This document shows positions 1 to 5,770 of a stretch of DNA of 6,196 nucleotides, in pieces; position 1 is the first letter of the stretch; each line of letters begins with the position of its first letter. A program made the translations under genes and the position numbers. Where the stretch lies: positions 1 to 6,196 of the forward strand of contig CAAGGQ010000001.1 in NCBI GenBank assembly GCA_900769475.1, written 5' to 3'. The DNA comes from Clostridia bacterium. Lineage in GTDB: Bacteria; Bacillota; Clostridia; Oscillospirales; CAG-272. The notes under the pieces were generated by a model. It ran no database searches, was not told the DNA's origin, and worked only from the letters and a program-made list of their open reading frames with translations.

Positions 1-210
1 CTCTATAACAGCGGCCAGGCCGTTTGCGGTGCCCGCGGCTGTACCAGAGCCTGCATGATCAGCCTGGAAGCCCGCGGAGTTCTCAAAAATCAGTTCAAGG
101 AGCCCTTCCGCCGTCGCCGCCCCTGGCAGGTGGACTGGAGCGAGGAAGGCAACGTCCGCTTCCTGGACACCGACAAAAAGGAAGGAAACAGCGACCATGA
201 GGCCGATTGA
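1..210 (+). CDS. Probable iron-sulfur protein, C-terminal fragment
   Basis: Only the last 69 residues are present; the gene begins before the window. The frame is open from base 1 to a TGA at 208-210. The visible part contains VCGARGCTRACM, so cysteines fall at fragment residues 9, 14 and 18 (C-x4-C-x3-C), followed by an arginine-rich FRRRRPW stretch and a polar tail. Cysteine clusters of this kind usually bind a 4Fe-4S cluster. The overall look recalls the C-terminal ferredoxin-like part of epoxyqueuosine-reductase or reductive-dehalogenase-like proteins, but this is recollection and not a proven match. Its last 14 bases overlap the start of the next gene in another frame, which points to translational coupling and joint function with it. 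The coding call is solid; the iron-sulfur role is inferred from cysteines alone, and the substrate is unknown. Confidence 0.7.
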   Translation, partial: LYNSGQAVCGARGCTRACMISLEARGVLKNQFKEPFRRRRPWQVDWSEEGNVRFLDTDKKEGNSDHEAD

Positions 211-1267
211 TCCCGAAAAGAAGGCCTCCCACGCCATTCCCCTCTGCGTAGGCTACACCATGACCGAGGAGGGGCGTCCCACCTTCCCCCAGATCGTTTC
301 CCGCTATCGGGAGTCGATCTCCGAGGTCTATTTCGCCTTCCCCGGGGTGGCCAGCGGACGCAGTCCCTTGGGAATGGAAACCGGCTACGCGGATCATGCC
401 GCCATTGAGCGGCTGATGGAGGAGATTCGCGCCATCGCAGGGATGGGAGTGAAGCTGGATCTGCTCTTTAACGCCGCCTGCAACGGCGATGACGCCATGA
501 GCCTTGCCCACGAGCGTCACGTGGTTTCGATCCTGGAATACCTGTACGAAAAGAACTGCCCACCGCAGGTGGTTACCACCGCCTCCCCCGTGACCGCCGA
601 GATTCTGCATCGCTTTGACCCGAAGATCGACGTCCGTGCGTCGGTGAATATGCGAATCTCCACGATCAAGGGCATTCAATATCTGGAGCACCTTTTTGAT
701 TCCTTCTGCGTGTTCCGTGACATCAATCGGGATCCGGAAGCCCTTGCCCGCGTTTCGGAATACCTGCGCGGGAACGGCAAGGGCATCACGATCCTGGCCA
801 ACAGCGGATGCCTGCGAAGCTGCTCCATGCAGAGCTTTCACGACAACGCCGTAGCCCATGAGGCCGGCATTATGACCAAGGCCAATCTGCCCTGGGCGGG
901 TGCCTCGGCCTGCCGCGCTTACCTGTCCGATCCCAAGCATTGGACCGCCTTTTTGCAGAACACCTGGATCCGCCCGGAGGATCTGCACCATTACGCCGAC
1001 CTGGTGGACGGGGTAAAGCTTGCCACGCGGATGCATTCCCTGCCCGCCATGGTGATCGACGCCTATGCCAGAGGTCGCTACAACGGGAACCTGGCCGACC
1101 TCTTTGAGCCCGGTCACGGCCCCACCTTTGCCCCCTACGTTATTGACAACGACTGCTTCCCCGACGACTGGTTCGAGCGCACCACCGCCTGCAATAAGGA
1201 ATGCACCACCTGCTCCTATTGCGACAGCATCCGCGAGCGCGTATTCGTCAACGCGGAGGAGATGTAA
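197..1267 (+). CDS. U32-peptidase-like TIM-barrel protein with two cysteine groups
   Basis: This is a 356-residue soluble protein without signal peptide or membrane segments. The alternating strand/helix pattern (for example KLDLLFNAACNG near residues 86-97 and GITILANSGC near 196-205) fits a TIM barrel. The central motif NSGCLRSCSMQSFHDN (C205, C209, H215) resembles the cysteine/histidine signature of U32-type proteins, a family that includes UbiU/UbiV and tRNA-hydroxylation factors, many of which bind 4Fe-4S clusters. The segment DGVKLATR at 271-278 resembles the family's late barrel strand. The C-terminus holds a second group, C332-x3-C336-x2-C339-x2-C342, which could carry another cluster or zinc. 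The ATG at 197 follows a purine-rich AAGGA at 182-186 with 10 nt spacing and overlaps the upstream stop. The gene is very probably real. The family is likely but divergent, and peptidase activity should not be assumed. Reaction and substrate are unknown. Confidence 0.75.
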   Translation: MRPIDPEKKASHAIPLCVGYTMTEEGRPTFPQIVSRYRESISEVYFAFPGVASGRSPLGMETGYADHAAIERLMEEIRAIAGMGVKLDLLFNAACNGDDAMSLAHERHVVSILEYLYEKNCPPQVVTTASPVTAEILHRFDPKIDVRASVNMRISTIKGIQYLEHLFDSFCVFRDINRDPEALARVSEYLRGNGKGITILANSGCLRSCSMQSFHDNAVAHEAGIMTKANLPWAGASACRAYLSDPKHWTAFLQNTWIRPEDLHHYADLVDGVKLATRMHSLPAMVIDAYARGRYNGNLADLFEPGHGPTFAPYVIDNDCFPDDWFERTTACNKECTTCSYCDSIRERVFVNAEEM

Positions 1268-1273
1268 GAAAAG

Positions 1274-1311
1274 AAAACAGACCTCTTGGCAAAAGCCAAG
1301 AGGTCTGTTTT
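1274..1311. terminator. Bidirectional rho-independent terminator
   Basis: Two arms at 1274-1290 and 1295-1311 are perfect reverse complements (17 bp, core CAGACCTCTTGGC) around an AAAA loop at 1291-1294. The arms end in an A run on the left and a T run on the right, so each strand's transcript gets a GC-rich stem followed by U residues. It starts 6 bases after the stop of the U32-like gene and lies 24 bases beyond the stop of the convergent SIS-domain gene, so it can serve both operons. Confidence 0.93.
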
Positions 1312-1335
1312 TTCATTTGTATAAATTCAATTCCC

Positions 1336-1989
1336 TTATGCGCCGAAGAATTCCTCTTCCAGCATCAGGCACAGGCAATGGTACACCGGCAGGTGCAGCT
1401 CCTGGATCTGATAGGTCTGGGTGCGCGGCACGCGGATGCAGACGTCGGCAAAGCCCGAAAGCGCGCTTTCCTTCTCTCCCGTCAGTCCAATGACCGGCAT
1501 GCCCTTGGCCCGGGCGGTTACGGCGGCATACATAATGTTTTTGCTATTGCCCGAGGTGGAGATCCCCAGGAAGACGTCTCCCGCCACGCCAAAGCCGTTG
1601 ACCTGCTGGGCAAAGCAGAGCAGAGGCTCACAGTCGTTCATATAAGCGGTGCTCAGGGAAAGATGTCCGTCCAGCGCGATGGCGGGCAGAGCCCCCTGCA
1701 GATGCATTTGCAGAATCTGTCCCAGTTCCCCGTCTACCTCCAGGAGGCGTTGGGAAAACGCGGGGGACAGCTTGCGGGGAAGCACAAAGCTCTTCATCAG
1801 CTCTCCCACGATGTGCTCGGCATCCGCGGCCGAGCCGCCGTTGCCTGCCACCAGGAGCTTTCCGCCCTTTTCATAGCTTTTTTGAAGAATGCGGAAGGCC
1901 TGCAGGATCGATTCCTTGCAGGAGGCAAGCTCGGGATAGCGCTCCAAAAGCAGCTCCAGGGGAGCCGCAACGTGATTTGAAAGTTCCAT
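1336..1989 (-). CDS. gmhA: SIS-domain phosphosugar isomerase, phosphoheptose isomerase (GmhA)-like
   Basis: This 217-residue protein has one SIS domain. It shows the phosphate-binding GNGGSAADAEH (49-59), the second phosphate loop GISTSGNS (142-149), IGLTG (167-171) and a C-terminal QELHLPVYH (196-204). H59, E63, Q196 and H204 have the same spacing as the metal and catalytic positions of E. coli GmhA (H61, E65, Q172, H180). GmhA converts sedoheptulose 7-phosphate to D-glycero-D-manno-heptose 7-phosphate in the cytosol, the first step toward nucleotide-activated heptose. Compared with E. coli GmhA, roughly 25 extra residues lie between E63 and PAIAL (102-106). The ATG has GGAG at 1995-1998, 5 nt upstream. 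It is last in the dTDP-rhamnose operon, 57 bp after rfbC. The related regulator DiaA keeps the same residues, so motif retention does not prove isomerase activity; another phosphosugar substrate is possible. The gene symbol is tentative. Confidence 0.8.
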   Translation of the reverse strand: MELSNHVAAPLELLLERYPELASCKESILQAFRILQKSYEKGGKLLVAGNGGSAADAEHIVGELMKSFVLPRKLSPAFSQRLLEVDGELGQILQMHLQGALPAIALDGHLSLSTAYMNDCEPLLCFAQQVNGFGVAGDVFLGISTSGNSKNIMYAAVTARAKGMPVIGLTGEKESALSGFADVCIRVPRTQTYQIQELHLPVYHCLCLMLEEEFFGA

Positions 1990-2003
1990 AATTGCTCCAT
2001 TCC

Positions 2004-2023
2004 ATCGGCGTGTTCCCGCCGAT
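2004..2023 (-). other. Small intercistronic hairpin before the SIS-domain gene
   Basis: ATCGGCG at 2004-2010 and CGCCGAT at 2017-2023 form a 7-bp stem with a 6-nt loop in the 57-bp gap between rfbC and the SIS-domain gene. No U tract follows it in the minus-strand transcript, so it is not a standard terminator. It ends 5 nt before the GGAG ribosome binding site, where it could affect RNA stability or translation. Its role is unproven. Confidence 0.4.
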
Positions 2024-2046
2024 CGGTTGATATGCGATCGAAGACG

Positions 2047-2646
2047 TCAAAGGGTGTTGATCCCCGTCCATTTTTGATCCTTTTCGCTCAGATTCAGAGG
2101 CGTGCCGTCGGACAGCGTATAGCCCTCGGCCGACGCCGTGCCCGCGTAGGTGCCCTGCAGACCCGGCCAGGCAATGCCAATGGCGGGATCGTTCCACGCC
2201 AGGCCGCCCTCATCTCCGGGATGGTAAAAATCGGTGCACTTATAGCAGAATTCCGCCACATCGCTCAGCACCAAAAATCCGTGGGCAAAGCCCTCGGGAA
2301 TGCAAAACTGCTTTTTGTTCTCTTCGGTCAGCTCCACGCCGTACCATTTTCCATAGGTGGTCGAGCCCGGACGAAGATCCACGGCAACGTCAAAGACGCT
2401 TCCCTTGATCACCCGCACCAGCTTGCCCTGAGGATATTGCTTTTGAAAATGCAATCCGCGAAGGACGCCCTTGACCGACATGCTTTGATTATCCTGCACG
2501 AAGACCATATTCAGACCGGCCTCGCGCATATCGTTTTGGTTGTAGGTCTCCATAAAGTAGCCGCGGGAGTCACCGTGAACGGTGGGCTGAATCACACACA
2601 GCCCTCCAATGCCTCCTACGTTCTTTTCCACTTGAATCTGTCCCAT
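2047..2646 (-). CDS. rfbC: dTDP-4-dehydrorhamnose 3,5-epimerase
   Basis: RmlC epimerises C3 and C5 of dTDP-4-keto-6-deoxyglucose to give dTDP-4-keto-L-rhamnose, the third step of dTDP-L-rhamnose synthesis in the cytosol. The 199-residue cupin-fold protein has the family hallmarks in order: FGDERG-like HGDSRGYF (24-31), FVQDNQS (49-55), VLRGLHFQ (61-68) with catalytic H66, QGKLVRV (73-79), FDVAVDLR (85-92), IPEGFAHGF (116-124), YKCTDFY (135-141) with the conserved tyrosine region, and WNDPAIGIAWP (151-161), whose D153 probably pairs with H66. The length is slightly above the usual 180-190 because of a polar tail. The frame stays open far upstream, but the ATG at 2646 gives the family N-terminus. 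AAGGA at 2659-2663 lies 12 nt upstream, inside the end of rfbD. Only 8 bp separate the two genes, which suggests translational coupling. Confidence 0.96.
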   Translation of the reverse strand: MGQIQVEKNVGGIGGLCVIQPTVHGDSRGYFMETYNQNDMREAGLNMVFVQDNQSMSVKGVLRGLHFQKQYPQGKLVRVIKGSVFDVAVDLRPGSTTYGKWYGVELTEENKKQFCIPEGFAHGFLVLSDVAEFCYKCTDFYHPGDEGGLAWNDPAIGIAWPGLQGTYAGTASAEGYTLSDGTPLNLSEKDQKWTGINTL

Positions 2647-2654
2647 AGTATTGC

Positions 2655-3560
2655 TTATTCCTTTCCGCCGCCCTCGCCAAGCAGTGCCAGATAGCGTGAG
2701 AGGGCATCCTTCCAATCGGGTAGCGGCACAAAGCCGTTCTCCACCAGCTTTTGTTTGTTCAATCGACTGTTGCGGGGACGTGCCGCCTTGGACAGGCCGT
2801 ATTCCTCGGTGGTCACGGGGAGCACCTTTGTGGAAAGCCCCGCCTGCCGATAGATCTCCTTGGTAAACTCGTACCAGGAAATAAAACCGCCCTCGTTGGT
2901 GGCGTGATAATAACCGTAACGGTCGCTCTCGATCATATCCACCAGGAGGCGGGAAAGATCCAGGGTATAGGTGGGGGTACCGATCTGATCGTTGACCACT
3001 CGTACCGTGTCGTATTTCCGACCCACGTTCAGCATGGTCTTCACAAAGTTCTTGCCGTTGGCACCAAAGACCCAGGCAATGCGCACGATAAAATAGCGCT
3101 CCAGAAGCGATGCCACGGCCTGCTCCCCCTCCAGCTTGGTCTGACCGTAGTGATTCAAGGGGGCGTAGTCCTTGCAATCGGGCTCCCAGGGGGTGTCACC
3201 CTGCCCGTGAAAGACGTAATCGGTGCTGATATAGAGCATCTTGCAGCCCAGCGCCGCGCAGGCTCTTGCCACCGCCGCCGTGCCCTCGGCATTGACGGCG
3301 CGCACCGTGGCACGATGCTCCTCCTCCTCGGCGGCATCCACCGCCGTCCAGGCGGCGCAGTGGATCACCGCGTCGGGAGCGACGCGGCAAATGCTTTCCT
3401 CCACCGCCTTGGCGTCGGTCAGATCCATGGGAAGATAGTCGGCCTCGATGGGCGAGACGTGGGAAAGATCACTCCCCACGGCCTCGTGTCCCCGAGAGAG
3501 TAGCGCATTGACAACGTCGTAGCCCAGCTGGCCACCCACGCCGGTTACCAAAACCTTCAT
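2655..3560 (-). CDS. rfbD: dTDP-4-dehydrorhamnose reductase
   Basis: RmlD reduces dTDP-4-keto-L-rhamnose with NAD(P)H to dTDP-L-rhamnose, the final step. The 301-residue protein is an extended short-chain dehydrogenase: nucleotide-binding TGVGGQLG (6-13), HCAAWTAVDAAE (67-78), LYISTDYVF (109-117) with active-site T113, and the catalytic YGQTK (Y138, K142). The later family motifs DQIGTPTYT (191-199) and RPRNSRL (261-267) are also present. An in-frame TTG sits two codons upstream at 3564-3566, but GGAGG at 3569-3573 would then be only 2 nt away; the ATG at 3560 has 8 nt spacing and gives the normal MKVLVTG start. It begins 15 bp after the rfbB stop and ends 8 bp before rfbC. All catalytic residues that can be recognised are intact. 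Confidence 0.96.
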   Translation of the reverse strand: MKVLVTGVGGQLGYDVVNALLSRGHEAVGSDLSHVSPIEADYLPMDLTDAKAVEESICRVAPDAVIHCAAWTAVDAAEEEEHRATVRAVNAEGTAAVARACAALGCKMLYISTDYVFHGQGDTPWEPDCKDYAPLNHYGQTKLEGEQAVASLLERYFIVRIAWVFGANGKNFVKTMLNVGRKYDTVRVVNDQIGTPTYTLDLSRLLVDMIESDRYGYYHATNEGGFISWYEFTKEIYRQAGLSTKVLPVTTEEYGLSKAARPRNSRLNKQKLVENGFVPLPDWKDALSRYLALLGEGGGKE

Positions 3561-3568
3561 GCTCAACG

Positions 3569-3573
3569 CCTCC
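3569..3573 (-). promoter_or_regulatory. Ribosome binding site of rfbD
   Basis: GGAGG on the minus strand lies 8 nt before the ATG at 3560, in the 15-bp gap after rfbB. It decides the start: the nearby TTG would leave only 2 nt spacing. Confidence 0.85.
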
Positions 3574-3575
3574 GA

Positions 3576-4595
3576 TCAGCGATTGCCGTACATTTTTTCG
3601 TAGTAATTCTGATATTCGCCCGAAACGATCTCCTCCCACCACGCGCGGTTCTCCAGGTACCAGGCAATGGTCTTCTGGATGCCGTCCTTGAACATGGTTT
3701 CGGGGAGCCAACCAAGCTCGGAATGGATCTTGGTAGGATCTATGGCGTAGCGCATATCGTGACCCTTGCGGTCGGCCACGTAGGTGATCAGGCTCTCGGG
3801 CTTGCCCAGGGCCTTGCAAATGATCTTAACGATGTCGATGTTGGTCATCTCGTTGTGTCCGCCAATGTTGTAGACCTCACCCACACGTCCCTTGTGAATG
3901 ATGAGATCGATGGCCTTGCAATGATCCTCCACGTAGAGCCAGTCCCGCACGTTCTCCCCGGTTCCGTACACGGGCAGAGGCTTATCGTGCAGAGCGTTGG
4001 CGATCATGAGAGGGATCAGCTTTTCGGGGAAGTGATAGGGGCCGTAGTTATTGGAGCAACGGCTGATGGACACGGGAAGCCCGTAGGTCCGGTGATAGGC
4101 CAGCACCAGCAGATCCGCCGCCGCTTTGGAGGAGGAATAGGGAGAGCTGGTGTGGATGGGGGTCTCCTCGGTAAAGAAGAGGTCGGGACGGTCTAGAGGA
4201 AGATCGCCGTACACCTCATCGGTGGACACCTGATGATACCGCTGAATTCCGTACTTGCGGCAGGCGTCCATCAGCGTGGCCGTGCCCATGATATTGGTCT
4301 GCAAAAAGACGCCGGGATCCTCGATGGAGCGATCCACGTGACTCTCGGCGGCAAAGTTGACCACCATATCGGGATGCTCCTCCTCAAAGAGCTTGTACAC
4401 CGTTTCGCGGTCGCAGATGTCGGCCTTCACAAAACGGAAGTTGGGATCCTCCATAACCGACGCCAGGGTGGAAAGATTGCCTGCGTAGGTCAGCTTATCC
4501 AGGCAGATCAAACGGTATTCGGGATGCGCGCGGCGCATGTGAAAGATAAAGTTGGAGCCGATAAAGCCGGCGCCGCCGGTAACAATAATGGTCAT
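3576..4595 (-). CDS. rfbB: dTDP-glucose 4,6-dehydratase
   Basis: RmlB converts dTDP-D-glucose to dTDP-4-keto-6-deoxy-D-glucose using bound NAD+, the second step of the pathway. The 339-residue protein is an extended short-chain dehydrogenase of normal length. It has the Rossmann motif GGAGFIG (7-13), LDKLTYAGN (32-40), FAAESHVDRSI (81-91), the catalytic STDEVYG (124-130, with T125, D126 and E127) and YSSSK (Y153, K157). Substrate-binding segments SNNYGPYHFPEKLIP (181-195) and GTGENVRDWLYVEDH (211-225) follow. The frame extends upstream to about 4652, but that adds an unrelated N-terminus overlapping rfbA. The ATG at 4595 has AGGAG at 4603-4607 with 7 nt spacing and yields MTIIVTGG. It lies 28 bp downstream of rfbA. 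Confidence 0.97.
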   Translation of the reverse strand: MTIIVTGGAGFIGSNFIFHMRRAHPEYRLICLDKLTYAGNLSTLASVMEDPNFRFVKADICDRETVYKLFEEEHPDMVVNFAAESHVDRSIEDPGVFLQTNIMGTATLMDACRKYGIQRYHQVSTDEVYGDLPLDRPDLFFTEETPIHTSSPYSSSKAAADLLVLAYHRTYGLPVSISRCSNNYGPYHFPEKLIPLMIANALHDKPLPVYGTGENVRDWLYVEDHCKAIDLIIHKGRVGEVYNIGGHNEMTNIDIVKIICKALGKPESLITYVADRKGHDMRYAIDPTKIHSELGWLPETMFKDGIQKTIAWYLENRAWWEEIVSGEYQNYYEKMYGNR

Positions 4596-4602
4596 AGTAA
4601 CT

Positions 4603-4607
4603 CTCCT
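4603..4607 (-). promoter_or_regulatory. Ribosome binding site of rfbB
   Basis: AGGAG on the minus strand, 7 nt before the ATG at 4595, within the 28-bp rfbA-rfbB gap. It supports the short start over the longer open frame. Confidence 0.85.
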
Positions 4608-4623
4608 CTCGCAAAGGGCATTC

Positions 4624-5520
4624 TCAGTGCAAAACGTCCAAATACTTTCCATCCAGCACGTCCTTGAGATACTGGCCGTACTGATTCTTCTTCAAAACCT
4701 CGTAAAGAGCCGTCAGATCCTCCCGGGTGATCCATCCGTTGAGATAGGCGATCTCCTCCAGGCAGGCGATCTTGCGGTGCTGGTGGGTCTCTACGGTCTT
4801 CACAAAATTGGTGGCCTCCACCAGGCTCTCGTGAGTTCCGGTATCCAGCCAGGTAAAGCCCTGTCCCAACAGCTCCACGTGGAGCTCGTCCATTTCCAGG
4901 TAGATGCGGTTGAGATCGGTAATCTCCAGCTCGCCCCGTGCCGAGGGCGTGAGGTTCTTGGCGTATTCCACCACCCGGTTATCGTAAAAATAAAGACCGG
5001 TTACGCAATAGTTGCTCTTGGGCTTTTGGGGCTTCTCTTCAATGGAGATGGCCTTGCCCTCGGCGTTGAATTCCACAATGCCAAAACGCTCGGGATCGTC
5101 CACATAATAGCCGAATACCGTGGCGCCCTTCCCTTCCTCTGCATTGGCCACGGCGGCCTTGAGGCGCTTTTTGAGGCCGTGTCCGGCAAAGATGTTATCG
5201 CCCAGCACCATGGCTACGGTATCGTTTCCAATGAAATCGGCACCAATGATAAAGGCCTGCGCCAATCCGTCGGGAGAGGGCTGCACGGCGTAGGAAAATT
5301 GCACGCCAAACTGGCTTCCGTCCCCCAAAAGGTCGCGGAAGCGAGGGGTATCCTGGGGAGTGGAAATGATCAGGATCTCCCGAATTCCCGCGTTCATCAG
5401 AACCGAGATGGGGTAATAGATCATGGGCTTATCATATACGGGAAGCAATTGCTTTGAGGTAACCTTGGTCAGCGGATAGAGCCGTGTGCCGGAGCCTCCG
5501 GCAAGAATGATCCCTTTCAT
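4624..5520 (-). CDS. rfbA: Glucose-1-phosphate thymidylyltransferase
   Basis: RmlA joins glucose-1-phosphate and dTTP to make dTDP-glucose and pyrophosphate, the entry and usual feedback-control step of dTDP-rhamnose synthesis. The 298-residue protein has the nucleotidyltransferase signature LAGGSGTRLYP (6-16), followed by TSKQLLPVYDKPMIYYP (21-37), QPSPDGLAQAF (80-90) and the metal-binding VLGDNIF (D108). IEEKPQKP (160-167) and TWLDTGTHESL (223-233, D226) complete the set. Length matches the family (about 290). The frame is open upstream to about 5616, but the ATG at 5520 gives the canonical MKGIILAGG start and has AAGGA at 5530-5534 with 9 nt spacing. It is the first gene of the operon, with a consensus promoter about 120 bp upstream. 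The tail after residue 285 is a little longer than usual. Confidence 0.97.
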   Translation of the reverse strand: MKGIILAGGSGTRLYPLTKVTSKQLLPVYDKPMIYYPISVLMNAGIREILIISTPQDTPRFRDLLGDGSQFGVQFSYAVQPSPDGLAQAFIIGADFIGNDTVAMVLGDNIFAGHGLKKRLKAAVANAEEGKGATVFGYYVDDPERFGIVEFNAEGKAISIEEKPQKPKSNYCVTGLYFYDNRVVEYAKNLTPSARGELEITDLNRIYLEMDELHVELLGQGFTWLDTGTHESLVEATNFVKTVETHQHRKIACLEEIAYLNGWITREDLTALYEVLKKNQYGQYLKDVLDGKYLDVLH

Positions 5521-5633
5521 AAAAGCAGTTCCTTTCGTTTTGTTCTCCCAACCGCTTGCACTTCCCCTTGGGAGGGAATGAGCAGAACGATCAGAGCATT
5601 GACCCTCACAGGCCACAGTTATACATTTTAATT
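5521..5633 (-). promoter_or_regulatory. 5' leader of the rfb operon, possible structured RNA
   Basis: About 110 nt lie between the expected transcription start (near 5633) and the rfbA start codon. Arms at 5574-5584 and 5557-5567 can form an imperfect hairpin (9 of 11 positions pair, one of them a wobble). Its 6-nt loop (5568-5573) is fully complementary to 5546-5551, giving a pseudoknot-like arrangement roughly 11 nt before the ribosome binding site. I recognise no known riboswitch class. The leader itself is well supported by the promoter; the fold is a hand-drawn guess. Confidence 0.4.
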
Positions 5634-5639
5634 CATTTT

Positions 5640-5668
5640 ATTATATCATAGGAATACGTATTTGTCAA
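5640..5668 (-). promoter_or_regulatory. Consensus vegetative (sigma-A/sigma-70) promoter of the rfb operon
   Basis: On the minus strand TTGACA (5668-5663) and TATAAT (5645-5640) are both perfect matches and are separated by the optimal 17 bp. An extended -10 TG (TGATATAAT) is also present. The region downstream is A/T rich, unlike the GC-rich genes. Transcription should start near 5633 and read into rfbA. A 10-bp palindrome, AATACGTATT, fills 5653-5662 of the spacer. Confidence 0.93.
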
Positions 5669-5715
5669 CCCTTTTCCCACGGGCACCGAGGGCGGCTTTG
5701 GAAGAAGACAAAAAA

Positions 5716-5748
5716 CGCCGAGATTCCTCGCGGTGAGGAATCTCGGCG
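5716..5748 (-). terminator. Rho-independent terminator of the right-edge gene
   Basis: CGCCGAGATTCCTC at 5716-5729 and its exact reverse complement at 5735-5748 form a 14-bp stem with a 5-nt loop. On the minus strand it is followed by TTTTTGTCTTCTT, a U-rich tail. It lies 22 bp beyond the stop of the right-edge gene and about 47 bp before the rfb -35, insulating the rfb operon from upstream transcription. Confidence 0.9.
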
Positions 5749-5770
5749 GCAAAAGACGCATGTGGGATGA

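Noticed and set aside
95..1117. 340-codon open frame on the minus strand across the U32-like gene
   Set aside because: Glycine- and histidine-rich shadow translation with no recognisable domain; the plus-strand frame has coherent motifs, a ribosome binding site and a terminator.
197..1267. Assignment of the U32-like gene as a collagenase or protease
   Set aside because: Related U32 proteins are mostly Fe-S or RNA-modification factors and no protease catalytic motif is visible.
1201..1980. 259-codon plus-strand frame opposite the SIS gene
   Set aside because: It would run through the bidirectional terminator and lies antisense to a well-conserved SIS domain; no family motifs.
2647..3177. 177-codon upstream extension of the rfbC frame
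   Set aside because: It overlaps rfbD, is low-complexity and unlike any RmlC N-terminus; the ATG at 2646 gives the expected start.
2751..3503. 250-codon plus-strand frame opposite rfbD
   Set aside because: Antisense shadow produced by GC-rich codon use; the opposite strand encodes an intact RmlD.
4596..4652. 19-codon upstream extension of rfbB
   Set aside because: It overlaps the end of rfbA, while the ATG at 4595 has a well-spaced AGGAG and the canonical Rossmann start.
4552..5457. 301-codon plus-strand frame opposite rfbA
   Set aside because: Antisense shadow; the RmlA motifs on the minus strand leave no doubt about the coding strand.
5606..5626. Six-codon leader peptide (MYNCGL) in the rfb leader
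   Set aside because: No ribosome binding site before its ATG and no run of regulatory codons, so an attenuator peptide is not supported.
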